Numbered from the stretch's first letter, positions 38,450 to 48,089 are shown. The stretch is 64,000 nt of DNA from Hyphomicrobiaceae bacterium (GCA_021324465.1 JAJPJB010000071.1:1-64000); one strand, 5' to 3'. Notes: a model not told the origin generated them from the letters alone. Numbers and translations: made by a program.

Positions 38450-38525
38450 GTCAAAACTCGCGAATGCGGGACCAACGCGGACTCCGAGGATCGACCTATC
38501 ATGCCTGGCTGCGGCCAGGACCGGA

Positions 38526-38572
38526 CGTCGATCGCAACAGCCACCGTCCTTTTGCAGCCGTTGCGATCGACG
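38526..38572. terminator. 13-bp perfect inverted repeat between convergent tad genes
   Basis: CGTCGATCGCAAC and GTTGCGATCGACG form a perfect 13-bp stem around a 21-base loop. It lies 77 bases beyond the tadG stop and about 160 bases beyond the opposing tadE stop, in the middle of the convergent spacer. It may be a bidirectional transcription end, although there is no T-run; a DNA-binding site is the alternative. The remaining spacer (38450-38731) has no recognised gene. Confidence 0.55.
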
Positions 38573-38731
38573 GCGCGAAGCGATCAGAAGCTGTCATCCA
38601 AGTTTATGGGTTTTGACCCCAGCGGAGTCGTCGCCCTAAGGTTGCGCGGCACAGGGCGCGCCTCATCGCTGCGCGACGAACGCCTCATCAGGACGCCTTT
38701 CGTTGCCGGCGGAGATTCTCGTGCCAAGCGC

Positions 38732-39280
38732 CTACGGCGATATGCGCGTGATCGAGGCGACGCTGCGCGGCGTTGCGTAGAGATTGTCCGAGAACTTGAT
38801 CCCCGAGCCGCCGAAGAAGCCGAACAGCGGCGTGTAGGCGTAGCTGACCTCGCCGAAGATCAGATAGGAGTTGGGGGTCTTCAGATTTGCCGGGACCGGC
38901 ATCGGTGATCCCTTTGCGTGCGCGGTGCCGTTTTGCGTGTCACTCCAGCTGACGGTGGCGTTGCCGTTGGCATCGATTGCGATCTGCGTGACGGTGAGGG
39001 CGAGCGGCGCAGTCGCGTACGGCGCCAGCACATTGTCGGTCGCCGCGAAAATCGCCTGGATGTCGGCATCGTGGATGGTCTGATATTGATTGGTGATCGC
39101 ATCGACGGTGTAGGTTGCCGCACGCACCTTCATGTAGATCGCTATGGCGCGCCCCGCATCAAACGTAGCCAGGAAGATCATCGCCAGGACCGGCAGGACG
39201 ACCGCGAATTCCACCGCCGCCACCCCGCGCGTCGAGCGGGCAAAGCGCCGCCAAAGCTGTCGTGCCGTCGCTCCGGTCAT
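38732..39280 (-). CDS. TadE-family pseudopilin-like protein (second)
   Basis: This 182-residue protein has the TadE-like N terminus: a short basic lead, FARSTRGVAAVEFAVVLPVL, with the conserved Glu after the Gly, and then a single membrane helix (MIFLATFDAGRAIAIYM). The rest is a predicted periplasmic domain with beta structure. Such proteins are minor pseudopilins in Flp/Tad pili. Its start overlaps the stop of the upstream tadE gene by four bases (ATGA), so they are translationally coupled. Confidence 0.88.
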   Translation of the reverse strand: MTGATARQLWRRFARSTRGVAAVEFAVVLPVLAMIFLATFDAGRAIAIYMKVRAATYTVDAITNQYQTIHDADIQAIFAATDNVLAPYATAPLALTVTQIAIDANGNATVSWSDTQNGTAHAKGSPMPVPANLKTPNSYLIFGEVSYAYTPLFGFFGGSGIKFSDNLYATPRSVASITRISP

Positions 39281-39816
39281 GATCCGTAGGGCTCCACCCG
39301 GAAGGCGGTGACGCCCATCATAAGGGCGGTCCCGCCCGGCAGATTGGCCAGCGTGAAGCCGAGCGGCCCGCTGATCACCGACCAGGGATAAGCCAGCTCA
39401 ACGACCATGAGATCGCCCGGACTGCCCGGGTCCCAGGTACCGGGATTGAGCTGGCCCTGCGCGTTGTACATTTGCGGCGCCGACGTGCTGCAGCCCGATG
39501 AACAGTTTTGCACGCTTATGACCAGGTTGCTGCAGTTGAACAGAGTCTGCACCATCGGGCAAATGGTGCTCTGGAACTGACTTTGCGTCATGCCGCCGTT
39601 CTGCGCCTGTCCGGTCATCAGGAGCCGGGCGCCCTCCACAGCGGCGGACTGCAGGTTCGCCTGCGCAAACAGAAACAGCGTTGTTTGGAAAATCGCGATC
39701 AGTGCGCCGATGAAAAGCGGCGCGACCATCGCAAATTCCAGGGCGGCAGCGCCGCCCTCGGCATCTTGGAAACGAGATGCGTCTCGCCGAAACAGCCTTG
39801 CCAGATCTCGCAACAT
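39277..39816 (-). CDS. TadE-family pseudopilin-like protein (first)
   Basis: With the ATG at 39816 this protein has 179 residues; an in-frame TTG at 39831 would add five. AEGGAAALEFAMVAPLFIGA is the TadE signature, followed by a membrane helix LIAIFQTTLFLFAQA. The extracytoplasmic part contains four cysteines close together (TICPMVQTLFNC, QNCSSGCS), which may form disulfides. It leads a two-gene operon with the other tadE. An AT-rich promoter-like stretch precedes it at about 39880-39950. Confidence 0.88.
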   Translation of the reverse strand: MLRDLARLFRRDASRFQDAEGGAAALEFAMVAPLFIGALIAIFQTTLFLFAQANLQSAAVEGARLLMTGQAQNGGMTQSQFQSTICPMVQTLFNCSNLVISVQNCSSGCSTSAPQMYNAQGQLNPGTWDPGSPGDLMVVELAYPWSVISGPLGFTLANLPGGTALMMGVTAFRVEPYGS

Positions 39817-40157
39817 GCCCCGTCTGCCCAATCAAGCCTGAGCGGTCAGCGAATCCACGTTTGCCAGGCTTGTTCCTAGGCGATAGCGATTGATTATTCG
39901 TTGTGTAACAAGAATAAATCCGGCGCCTTCAAAGTTGGATTTTGTTAACGATAGTGCCACAGCCAGTAGAGCGGAATGAGATTGATTGGATCGTCATGCC
40001 CGCCTTGGGCGGGGGCATTCACCGTCTCAAGGGCCGCCGGGACAAAGACGTGGATGGCCGCAACGCGTGGATGGCCGGAACGAGTCCGGTCATGACGACG
40101 CAAGCTTATCAACGAGCATCCGCTCGCCGGCCGGCGATGGCGCCTCGGAGTCGCCGG
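39817..40157. other. Intergenic region with tadE promoter and a palindromic repeat
   Basis: Between the tadE start and the end of the corrinoid-binding-protein gene there is no recognised gene. The left part is AT-rich (GATTATTCGTTGTGTAACAA, GGATTTTGTTAACGATAG) and should contain the tadE promoter. The right part is occupied by the extragenic palindrome at 39991-40098. Confidence 0.5.
39991..40098. repeat. Extragenic palindromic repeat with 8-bp terminal inverted repeats
   Basis: TCGTCATG at the left end is matched by CATGACGA at the right. Inside are CCCGCCTTGGGCGGG, AAAGACGTGGATGGCCG and a second GTGGATGGCCGGAACGAGTC. This is the typical form of a dispersed Rhizobiales repeat (CGTCATGCCCGC... 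GACGTGGATGGCCGG ...CATGACG). It encodes nothing and is likely transcribed into a long hairpin. Confidence 0.75.
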
Positions 40158-40952
40158 TCACTCCGGGCCGGCAGCAGACTTTGCGATAATCGCCTCGATC
40201 GCGGCCAAGCCATCGGTGAGTGCGGCAGGCCCCGGCTGCAGGATGAGCGGTGACTTGATCTCGAAAACGGCGCCGTTGCGGACCGCCGGCAGCGCGGCAA
40301 AGCCCGGGCGCGCCGCGACCTTCTCCGGACGAAATTTCTTGCCGCACCATGAGCCGATGATGATATCGGGCGCCCGGGCAATCACCGCCTCGGCGGTCAC
40401 GATGCGATGCTTGGCTGATTTGTGGCGCGACAGCGCGGCGAAGATATCGTCGCCGCCGGCGGCGGCGATCAGTTCCGATACCCAGGCAATGCCGGAAATC
40501 ATCGGCTCATCCCATTCCTCGAAATAGATTTTTGGACGCCGCGGCCGCTGCACGGCGCGCGCCTGCACGGCGGCAAGTCCGGCCGCGAGGTCGCACGCCA
40601 CGCGCTCGGCGCGTTCGCAGGCTCCCACCAGCGCGCCAAGTGTGCGGATCATGTCGAAAATCTCGGCGACCGTGCGCTGATTGAAAGCGTGAACCGCGAC
40701 ACCGCACTTGATCAGCTCGGCGGCGATGTCGGCCTGAAGATCGGAAAATGTCAGAACGAGATCGGGATCGAGCGTGAGGATTTTCGGAATGTCCGCCGAC
40801 GTGAACGCCGACACGCGCGGTTTCTCGCGCCGCGCCCGCGGCGGACGCACCACATAACCGGAAATGCCGACGATGCGGCGCTCTTCGCCGAGCAGATAGA
40901 GCGTCTCGACGGTTTCCTCGGTCAGGCAGACGATGCGCTCAGGTGGAAACAC
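40158..40952 (-). CDS. BtuF-like periplasmic-binding-fold protein without signal peptide
   Basis: The 264-residue protein has the two-lobe fold of class III (BtuF/FepB) binding proteins: RIVCLTEETVETLYLLGEER at the start, ILTLDPDLVLTFSDLQAD, a long linking helix, and PDIIIGSWCGKKFRPEKV. It begins directly with the mature domain (MFPPERIVCL) and shows no signal sequence, so it is either cytoplasmic or carried otherwise. Family annotation is usually cobalamin-binding protein. It is six bases downstream of threonine synthase on the same strand. No BtuC or BtuD gene is adjacent. A link to cobalamin use by Ecm is inference. Confidence 0.85.
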   Translation of the reverse strand: MFPPERIVCLTEETVETLYLLGEERRIVGISGYVVRPPRARREKPRVSAFTSADIPKILTLDPDLVLTFSDLQADIAAELIKCGVAVHAFNQRTVAEIFDMIRTLGALVGACERAERVACDLAAGLAAVQARAVQRPRRPKIYFEEWDEPMISGIAWVSELIAAAGGDDIFAALSRHKSAKHRIVTAEAVIARAPDIIIGSWCGKKFRPEKVAARPGFAALPAVRNGAVFEIKSPLILQPGPAALTDGLAAIEAIIAKSAAGPE

Positions 40953-40958
40953 CGATAC

Positions 40959-42200
40959 TCACAAATTGGCGTAATCGATCGGCTTGTGCCGGTCGAGCGC
41001 GCGTTGGATGGGCGGCAGCGGATATTTCAATCCGGTCGCGCAGTTGAACAGCACCGCCTGTTCGCTCGCTTTCACCCGCCCGTCGGCAAGACTCTGCCTG
41101 TAGGCAGCATAAGTGGCGGCGCCTTCCGGGCACATCAAAAAGCCCTCCTCGCGGGCGACTTCGTCGAGGCCGGCTGAAATTGCATCGTCCGGAACAGCAA
41201 TCGCAAAGCCGCCGCTCTCGCGCACGGCGCGCAGGATCAAAAAATCGCCGATCGCTTGCGGCACGCGAATGCCGGACGCGATGGTCCGCGCATTCTCCCA
41301 GCGCGGTGCGTGCTCGACACCCTCCTCATAGGCGCGCACCATCGGCGCGCAGCCGGCCGCCTGCACCGCCACCATGCGCGGCCGCTTACTGCCAATGAAG
41401 CCGATTGCTTCCAGTTCGGCAAACGCCTTCCACATGCCGATCAGCCCGGTGCCGCCCCCGGTCGGATAAAAGATGACGTCGGGCATCTGCCAGTTCAGCT
41501 GTTCGGCAAGCTCAAGCCCCATCGTCTTCTTGCCTTCGATGCGATACGGCTCCTTCAGCGTCGAAACGTCGAACCAGCCGACCTTGGCCCTGCCCTCGGC
41601 GACAATTTTCCCGCAATCGTCGATCAGGCCGTTGACGCGATAAACGGCTGCGCCTTGCAGGCCGATCTCGCTGATGTTCACTTCGGGCGTGTCTTGCGGA
41701 CAGAAGATCGTGGTCTTGATGCCGGCACGACTCGCATAGGCGGCGAGCGCCGCGCCGGCATTGCCGTTGGTCGGCATCGCCATGTGCGTGATGCCGAAGG
41801 CCTTGGCCATCGATACGGCCATGACCAGGCCGCGCGCCTTGAACGAGCCGGTGGGCAAACGACCTTCGTCCTTGACCAGAAGGGCGCCACCGCCGAGTTT
41901 TTTGGCAATCTTGGGCAGCGGGACGAGCGGCGTCACGGCCTCGCCGAGGCTGACGATGTCTTCCTTGCGCCGCACCGGCAACAGTTCGCGATAGCGCCAC
42001 AGATCAGGCGGGCGTCGTTTGAGCTCGTCCTTGCGCAGGGTTATCTTGATGCCTTCGAGATCATAGCGGACCAGCAGCGGCTTGCCGGCGCGCGACAGAT
42101 TGTGCACCTCGTCGGCGGCGTGGCGTTCGCCGGTCGCGGAGCATTCCAGGTAAGTGACAAAAGTTTTTCGCTCGGTAGTCAGATTGTCGCTGTAATGCAC
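40959..42200 (-). CDS. Threonine synthase-type PLP enzyme
   Basis: The enzyme should convert O-phosphohomoserine to threonine. The start is the GTG at 42200, where GGAG lies about eight bases upstream; this gives 413 residues. The open frame to 42359 adds a Cys/Arg-rich segment with no family match. The PLP-binding lysine is in EGRLPTGSFKARGLVMAVSM, the phosphate-binding loop is PTNGNAGAALAAYASRAG, and a Gly-rich YPTGGGTGLIGMW segment follows. It is of the compact archaeal-like type; a second role (for example threonine dehydratase-like) cannot be excluded. The N-terminal 45 residues contain two cysteines (LECSATGERH) in a zinc-ribbon-like lead. Confidence 0.88.
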   Translation of the reverse strand: MHYSDNLTTERKTFVTYLECSATGERHAADEVHNLSRAGKPLLVRYDLEGIKITLRKDELKRRPPDLWRYRELLPVRRKEDIVSLGEAVTPLVPLPKIAKKLGGGALLVKDEGRLPTGSFKARGLVMAVSMAKAFGITHMAMPTNGNAGAALAAYASRAGIKTTIFCPQDTPEVNISEIGLQGAAVYRVNGLIDDCGKIVAEGRAKVGWFDVSTLKEPYRIEGKKTMGLELAEQLNWQMPDVIFYPTGGGTGLIGMWKAFAELEAIGFIGSKRPRMVAVQAAGCAPMVRAYEEGVEHAPRWENARTIASGIRVPQAIGDFLILRAVRESGGFAIAVPDDAISAGLDEVAREEGFLMCPEGAATYAAYRQSLADGRVKASEQAVLFNCATGLKYPLPPIQRALDRHKPIDYANL

Positions 42201-42400
42201 GCGCGGTCTCCGGCAGGTGGAGGTTCGGCAACGTAACCGCCGATAGGGGCCAGGTCTATCTCTTGAAGGACCCTTTGCCGCCTCTGAGTCACGGCAGAAA
42301 ATCTTCCTTGCCGGCAAAACGGTTTGCTCCTGCCCCGCGTCTTTTTTCCCGATGGACACCGGCGCGTGCCCCTCGCTAATCTTGGCGGCGCAGGTAAGTC

Positions 42401-44077
42401 ATGCCGCACGATCAGCCTCGTCGTCGGACCTACGACATTATAATCGTCGGCGCCGGTTCCGCCGGCTGTACCCTTGCCGGGCGCCTGTCCGAAGACGAGG
42501 GTCGGCGTGTGCTGCTGCTCGAGGCCGGCGGCTGGGATACCGATCCCTGGATCAAGATTCCGCTTGGTTGGCCGCGTCTGCTGCTCAAGCGCAAGCACGA
42601 CTGGATGTATTTTGCGGAACCGGAAGCGACGACCGGCGGGCGCGGACTTGAATGCGCGCGCGGCCGCATCATCGGCGGCTCGTCCTCCATCAATGCCATG
42701 GCCTATGTGCGCGGCCATGCCGGCGATTACGACCGCTGGGCGAGCTACGGCCTGACCGGCTGGTCCTATGCGCATGTACTGCCCTATTTCCGCCGTCAGG
42801 AATCGTGGGAAGGCGGGCCGAGCTTTTATCGCGGCGGCACCGGGCCGCTGGCGACGCGGATGACGACATTTGCCGATCCGCTGGTCGACGCTTACGCAGA
42901 GGCCGGTCGCGCCGCCGGTTACAAGACAACGCCGGATTATAACGGCGCGCAACAGGAAGGCTTTGGCGTCTGGCAGATGACATCGAAGGACGGCCGCCGC
43001 TGCAGCGCCGCCGATGCCTATCTGCGTCCGGCGCTCGAGCGCAAGAACCTGACCGTGGAGATCGACGCGCTCGCGACCAGAGTTGTCTTCGACGGCCGCC
43101 GCGCGGCGGGCGTCGAATACGTCAAGGATGGCGACACAGTAACCGCTTATGCCGACCGCGAAGTGATCCTTTGCGGCGGTGTCATCAACTCGCCGCAGCT
43201 TTTGATGCTCTCAGGCATCGGCGATCCGCAAGAGCTTGCCGCGCATGACATCGCGGTGAGAGTACCGCTGCGCGGAGTCGGCAAAAATCTGCAGGATCAT
43301 ATTTCCGCGAGCATCGCCTATGCCCGCAAGACGCCCGGCCCGTTCCATCACGCCATGCGCTTCGACCGCATCATGCCGGCACTCGCCCGCGCCTACCTGT
43401 ACGGCGAGGGCATCGCCTGCGATTTGCCGGGCGGCAGCATGGCCTTCCTCAAGAGCCGGCCGGATGCGGTGCTGCCGGACGTACAGCTGATTTTCAATGC
43501 TGCGCCGATGACGGCCCATCCGTATTTCTGGCCGTTCCGCCGTCCCTATGCGGACGGCTATGCCTGCCGTGCCGTGGTGCTGCGGCCGGAAAGCCGCGGC
43601 CGCATCGAGCTCGCCTCGGCGGATCCAAGAAAACCGGTGCGCATTCGGCAGAATTTTCTGGCGACCGACAACGACTGGAAGACGCTGCGCGCGGGCTTGC
43701 GCATCGTCCGCGATGTGTGCCGGCAGGCGCCGATGCAGCCGTTCATGGAACGCGAGATCGCGCCCGGTGAAGGCGCGGCGAGCGACGCTGAGCTCGATGC
43801 CCATATCCGCGCCAACTCGATCACGGTGCATCATCCGCTCGGCACCTGCAAAATGGGCGTCGCCTCCGATAGGCTTGCGGTGGTCGATGCCGAGCTCAGA
43901 GTGTTCGGCACCGAAGGCCTGCGCGTCGTCGACGGTTCGGTCATGCCGGATCTGGTCGGCGCCAATATCAATGCGCCGATCATCATGATCGCCGAAAAGG
44001 CCGCTGACCTGATCCGCGGCCAGCCGCCGCTGGAGGCGGCGCGAATTGCCGGCGCACCCGAATTATCGCGGCAGTGA
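42401..44077 (+). CDS. GMC-family FAD oxidoreductase (choline dehydrogenase-like)
   Basis: This 558-residue flavoprotein has the FAD-binding motif [20 protein letters not shown] near the N terminus, [20 protein letters not shown] (GMC signature 1), and [16 protein letters not shown] (signature 2). The C-terminal catalytic region [14 protein letters not shown] contains a His, and [20 protein letters not shown] follows. Enzymes of this kind oxidise alcohols such as choline, benzyl or polyethylene glycol alcohols; the substrate here is not predictable. It stands alone, divergent from threonine synthase. Confidence 0.93.
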   Translation: MPHDQPRRRTYDIIIVGAGSAGCTLAGRLSEDEGRRVLLLEAGGWDTDPWIKIPLGWPRLLLKRKHDWMYFAEPEATTGGRGLECARGRIIGGSSSINAMAYVRGHAGDYDRWASYGLTGWSYAHVLPYFRRQESWEGGPSFYRGGTGPLATRMTTFADPLVDAYAEAGRAAGYKTTPDYNGAQQEGFGVWQMTSKDGRRCSAADAYLRPALERKNLTVEIDALATRVVFDGRRAAGVEYVKDGDTVTAYADREVILCGGVINSPQLLMLSGIGDPQELAAHDIAVRVPLRGVGKNLQDHISASIAYARKTPGPFHHAMRFDRIMPALARAYLYGEGIACDLPGGSMAFLKSRPDAVLPDVQLIFNAAPMTAHPYFWPFRRPYADGYACRAVVLRPESRGRIELASADPRKPVRIRQNFLATDNDWKTLRAGLRIVRDVCRQAPMQPFMEREIAPGEGAASDAELDAHIRANSITVHHPLGTCKMGVASDRLAVVDAELRVFGTEGLRVVDGSVMPDLVGANINAPIIMIAEKAADLIRGQPPLEAARIAGAPELSRQ

Positions 44078-44243
44078 CCGTGGCCCGGAAAAGTCGCGAT
44101 TTCGCTGGAGCAGGTGCCGCAAGGAAAGCTCAAGAAAACCGCAAGTCCCGACGATGTAGCGTAAGCCTCGGAACAGGCTTCACAATCCTGTCACGCCCCC
44201 CTATAAACTAGCGGCCATCGCCGCACTGCGGCACTGAGTCGAG

Positions 44244-44816
44244 GTGGAGCGGTCCGACTTGAACGCTCATGTATCGCTAACGGGCTTCCCCGCGCTGGTG
44301 CTGAACGCGGATTTTCGGCCGCTGAGTTATTACCCGCTGTCGCTGTGGTCCTGGCAGGATGCGATCAAGGCGGTCTTCCTCGAGCGGGTGAACATCGTCG
44401 CCAATTACGATCGCGCGGTGCGTTCCCCGAGCTTCGAGATGAAGCTGCCGAGCGTGGTGTCGCTCAAGACCTATGTGAAGCCGTCGACCCACCCGGCCTT
44501 CACCCGGTTCAACGTCTTTTTGCGCGACCGCTTCGTCTGCCAATATTGCGGCGCGCGCGACGATCTGACTTTCGACCATCTATTGCCGCGCTCGCGCGGC
44601 GGCCACACGACCTGGAACAACGTCGTCGCCGCCTGCTCGCCGTGCAATCTGCGCAAGGGCAATCTGACGCCTGAAGAATCGCGCATGTTTCCCTCGCAGC
44701 GGCCGTTCCAGCCGACGGTGCAACACCTGCACCGCAACGGCCGGCTGTTTCCGCCGAACTACCTGCATGACAGCTGGCTCGACTATCTCTATTGGGACAC
44801 CGAGCTCGATCCGTAA
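44244..44816 (+). CDS. HNH endonuclease domain protein
   Basis: This 190-residue protein has a conserved N-terminal half (FPALVLNADFRPLSYYPLSL, KAVFLERVNIVANYDRAVRS) and a C-terminal HNH module: FVCQYCG, then FDHLLPRSRGG with the catalytic His, then WNNVVAACSPCNLRKG, with two CxxC pairs that bind a structural zinc. Such stand-alone HNH proteins are widespread in alphaproteobacteria and their biological role is not settled. The first codon is GTG at 44244; a TTG ten codons later could also serve. Confidence 0.92.
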   Translation: MERSDLNAHVSLTGFPALVLNADFRPLSYYPLSLWSWQDAIKAVFLERVNIVANYDRAVRSPSFEMKLPSVVSLKTYVKPSTHPAFTRFNVFLRDRFVCQYCGARDDLTFDHLLPRSRGGHTTWNNVVAACSPCNLRKGNLTPEESRMFPSQRPFQPTVQHLHRNGRLFPPNYLHDSWLDYLYWDTELDP

Positions 44817-44871
44817 GAGCGCTTTGCGCATCGTCGGTCGCTTGCGCGCGTGAGCCGGTTTGGCGCTTGCC

Positions 44872-46077
44872 TCACGCGGGCAGGTTCTCCCCGGTTGGCA
44901 GCCGCGGCGCCAGAACGACAGCGAGCGGCAGGGTCGCCGCTGCGGTAATGGCGGTTGCGATCGTCGCCCAGTGTGGTCCGGCCGCATCGCCCAACACGCC
45001 GTAGAGAATTGGCGCCGTCGCACCCGCGCCGATCGTGCCCGTATAGAAAACAGCGAATGCCCGCTCGGTGCGGCCTGCCGGCGCCAGCTCGGGCACCGTC
45101 CCGTAGAGAACCGAGGATGTGCCGTTGAGCATGACGCCGAGGAGCGGCAGAACGAACAGCGTCGGCGTAAGCGGAAGCACCAAGACCGAGAGGATTGCCG
45201 TGGCGGTCCCCGCTTCGGTCAGCAGAACGGTGGCCAACACACCGAAACGAGCGCCCAGCCATCCGCATGCGAACTTGCCGGCGGCGCCGCCGACGAAGAC
45301 CAAGGCAAGCGCCGTGCCGATCATTGACAAGGATGCTCCCTGTTCCTTGAGCAGGAACGGCAGGAAGGTCAAAAATCCCATGCGCGTGGCGGAGTCGAGG
45401 AGCCCGATTGCGAGAAGAACGGCAAATCCTCGGCGCGGCGCAACCGATCGATGTTGAATGCGCGCGGGCTTGTATTCCGGCCGCAGATTGGCCGGGAGAA
45501 ACAGAGCCACCCCCAGCGCCACGGCGCCACCGAGCGCAGACACGACCCACAGCATCCGATGCCATGACATGAAGCTCAACAGCAGGGCGGCGCCGCTTGG
45601 GATCGCGGCCTTGCCCAGATCGCCGGCGAAATTGTAGGTGCCGAGGGGGCCGCGCGCTTTGTCGCCATAGGCGCGGCAGACAGCTGCCGAGGCGATGGGA
45701 TGTTGCGTACTCAATCCGCATCCGATCCCGATCAACGCTATGCATAGCCCGCCTAATCCGCCCGAATATCCCGCAACCAGGTAGCCGATCGCCGCCGACA
45801 GTGTCCCGAACGCCAAGACGGTGCGCCCTCCGAAGCGCTCCGCCGCGCGGCCGGCCGGGACCTGCAGACCCGCCATGGTCGCGGCGGCAAGTCCGCGCAA
45901 AAGCGCCAACGTGCTGTAGCCGAGCGCGAACTCGACCTGCCATATCGGCAGCAGCAGATAGATCAGATCCGTGTAGCCGTCGTGCAGCGCGTGCGCCGTA
46001 CAAGCGGTCCAAAGCGTCCGCACGCGAGAGACGGCCCCGCGGTTGTGGTTTGGTGATATCGCAGGCGACGTTGTCAT
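44872..46077 (-). CDS. MFS transporter (fosmidomycin-resistance-like)
   Basis: With ATG 46077 the protein has 401 residues and 12 predicted membrane helices. The opening WTACTAHALHDGYTDLIYLL resembles the Fsr-type subgroup, and QVPAGRAAERFGGRTVLAFG is the loop 2-3 signature of the major facilitator superfamily. A further signature, GTYNFAGDLGKAAIPSGAAL, is typical of the family. The substrate is unknown. It converges on the HNH gene with 55 bases between stop codons. Confidence 0.88.
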   Translation of the reverse strand: MTTSPAISPNHNRGAVSRVRTLWTACTAHALHDGYTDLIYLLLPIWQVEFALGYSTLALLRGLAAATMAGLQVPAGRAAERFGGRTVLAFGTLSAAIGYLVAGYSGGLGGLCIALIGIGCGLSTQHPIASAAVCRAYGDKARGPLGTYNFAGDLGKAAIPSGAALLLSFMSWHRMLWVVSALGGAVALGVALFLPANLRPEYKPARIQHRSVAPRRGFAVLLAIGLLDSATRMGFLTFLPFLLKEQGASLSMIGTALALVFVGGAAGKFACGWLGARFGVLATVLLTEAGTATAILSVLVLPLTPTLFVLPLLGVMLNGTSSVLYGTVPELAPAGRTERAFAVFYTGTIGAGATAPILYGVLGDAAGPHWATIATAITAAATLPLAVVLAPRLPTGENLPA

Positions 46078-46394
46078 CACTCTCAACCAACGGCCCGGCA
46101 CGACAAAAGACCCAACGTCCGGGAAAATTCATCTCCAAACCGGTTGACGCCCAGGCACCGAGACCGATTTTTGCCCCTTATAGTCGAAGCTGGGGCGAGG
46201 CGCGATCAAAGGCTCGTCGATAGGCAAAGCCATCTGAAGCGCCGCCGTGGCTTGCCGCGCGCCCCTCTCTGACCAACCGGATCGGGGCTCTGGCAATTGC
46301 CCGCCGTCCGGGCAACCAATCGGGCACTGCACTACTTTAAGGTTGTGCGCGGCGGCGCATGGGTCTACATGCGCCGAAGGGAGGTTGCTGAGTG

Positions 46395-48089
46395 ATGGGA
46401 ACGATGGTGCTGCTCGATCTGATGGGCGGCGTAGCGCTTTTGCTCTGGGGCCTACACATGGTCTTGAGCGGCGTGCTGCGCGCATTCGGTCCCGACCTGC
46501 GCCGCTTTCTCGGCAGGGCGCTGCGCAACCGCTTCAGCGCATTTGCCGCCGGACTGGGGCTCACCGCGCTATTGCAGTCGAGCACCGCGACCGGGCTGAT
46601 GACCGCCTCGCTCGCCGCCGACGGCGTGGTTAGCCTCGTGCCGGCCCTTGCCATCATGCTCGGCGCCAATGTCGGCAGCACGCTGATCGTGCAGGTGCTG
46701 TCGTTCGACATTGCGGCGGTGGCGCCGGTTTTGTTTGTTGTCGGACTCGTGACCTTCCGCTCCGGCGGCAGCAATATCACCAAAGCGCTTGGCCGCATCG
46801 CTATCGGGCTTGGGCTGATCCTGCTTGCGCTGCATATTCTCCTCGACTCGCTCGCGCCGGCCGAGCAGGCTCCCGCGGTGCGCGAACTGCTCGGCTCGAT
46901 CACCAACGATCCCGTGCTCTGCGTCATCATCGCCGGTCTCCTGACTTGGGCGGCGCATTCGAGCGTTGCGGTCGTGCTCCTGATCATGTCGCTTGCGTTC
47001 TCGCATTTCGTTACGCCGGAAGCGGCTCTTGCGCTGGTGCTGGGCGCCAATCTCGGCAGCGCCGTCAATCCGCTGATCGAAAGCGGGGTGCGCGGCGATC
47101 CGGCGACGCGGCGCCTGCCGGTCGGCAACATGCTCAATCGGCTCCTCGGCATCCTGATCGTGCTGCCGCTGTTGCACCCGATCACGCGGGAGATGACGAA
47201 GCTGCAGCCCGACCCGGTCAAAATGACGGCGCTGTTTCATCTGCTGTTCAATTTGGCGCTGGCCGCGCTTTTCATCGGTCCGCTCGACGCGGTAGCCGCG
47301 CTGCTCATCCGCCTGTTGCCGGACAAGAAGCTGACCGCCGACGCTTGCGCGCCGCGCTATCTCGACGACGCGGCGCTGGCAAATCCGCCGCTGGCGCTCG
47401 CCAATGCGGCGCGCGAAACGTTGCGCATGGGCGATACCGTCGAAGCGATGCTGTGCGACGTCATGACCGCGCTGATCAATAACGACCGCAAGCTCGTCGG
47501 CGACGTCTCGCGCAGGGACAATATCGTCGACCGGCTCGACGACGCCATCAAGCTCTACATCACCAAGCTCACCCGCGACAGCCTGGACGAGCGCGAGGGC
47601 CGCCGCGCCATGGAGATTGTATCGTTCACCATCAATCTCGAACACATCGGCGATATCATCGACAAGAATCTCTGCGAGCTCGCGCTCAAGAAGATCAAGC
47701 GCCGGTATCAGTTCTCTCCGGAAGGCGCCGCCGAGCTGATGGCGTTTCACAAGCGCATTTGCGAATGCCTGCAAGCCGCTTTCGGCATCTTCATGAGCGG
47801 CGACATCGAGGCGGCGCGCAAGCTGCTGCGTGAAAAGGTCGAGCTCCGCAGAGCCGAGCTCGAGGCTGCCGATCGGCATTTCGAGCGGCTGCGCGAAGGG
47901 CGGCCGGAAAGCCTTGAGACCACGTCATTGCATCTCGACGTGCTGAGCGACCTCAAGCGCATTCACTCGCATATTTGCTCGGTCGCCTATCCAGTCCTGG
48001 AAGCCGCCGGCGAATTGCCTGCACTCAACGGCACCAGCAGCGACGTGGCGCCGGGCGAGGCGCTCGCTTATCAGCCGAAACTGCCTTAG
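46395..48089 (+). CDS. Na/Pi cotransporter family protein with PhoU-like C-terminal domain
   Basis: This 564-residue membrane protein has two inverted NptA/Na-Pi cotransporter repeats: GLTALLQSSTATGLMTASLA and the corresponding LLTWAAHSSVAVVLLIMSLA with its QSS/HSS motif. Residues 1-330 hold about eight membrane segments, and residues 340-560 form a helical PhoU-like regulatory domain (ALANAARETLRMGDTVEAML, IVSFTINLEHIGDIIDKNLC). The start is the ATG at 46395, one codon after an in-frame GTG, with GGGAGG about 12 bases upstream. Sodium-dependent phosphate uptake is expected; the family includes proteins of unproved substrate. Confidence 0.93.
   Translation: MGTMVLLDLMGGVALLLWGLHMVLSGVLRAFGPDLRRFLGRALRNRFSAFAAGLGLTALLQSSTATGLMTASLAADGVVSLVPALAIMLGANVGSTLIVQVLSFDIAAVAPVLFVVGLVTFRSGGSNITKALGRIAIGLGLILLALHILLDSLAPAEQAPAVRELLGSITNDPVLCVIIAGLLTWAAHSSVAVVLLIMSLAFSHFVTPEAALALVLGANLGSAVNPLIESGVRGDPATRRLPVGNMLNRLLGILIVLPLLHPITREMTKLQPDPVKMTALFHLLFNLALAALFIGPLDAVAALLIRLLPDKKLTADACAPRYLDDAALANPPLALANAARETLRMGDTVEAMLCDVMTALINNDRKLVGDVSRRDNIVDRLDDAIKLYITKLTRDSLDEREGRRAMEIVSFTINLEHIGDIIDKNLCELALKKIKRRYQFSPEGAAELMAFHKRICECLQAAFGIFMSGDIEAARKLLREKVELRRAELEAADRHFERLREGRPESLETTSLHLDVLSDLKRIHSHICSVAYPVLEAAGELPALNGTSSDVAPGEALAYQPKLP

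Noticed and set aside
44789-46138. 449-codon frame in another register of the MFS gene at 44872-46077
   Set aside because: The overlapping frame with 12 membrane helices and an MFS motif is the real gene.
46569-47879. Long minus-strand frame opposite the Na/Pi cotransporter
   Set aside because: It is rich in Arg, His, Gln and Asp with no domain; it is an antisense shadow.
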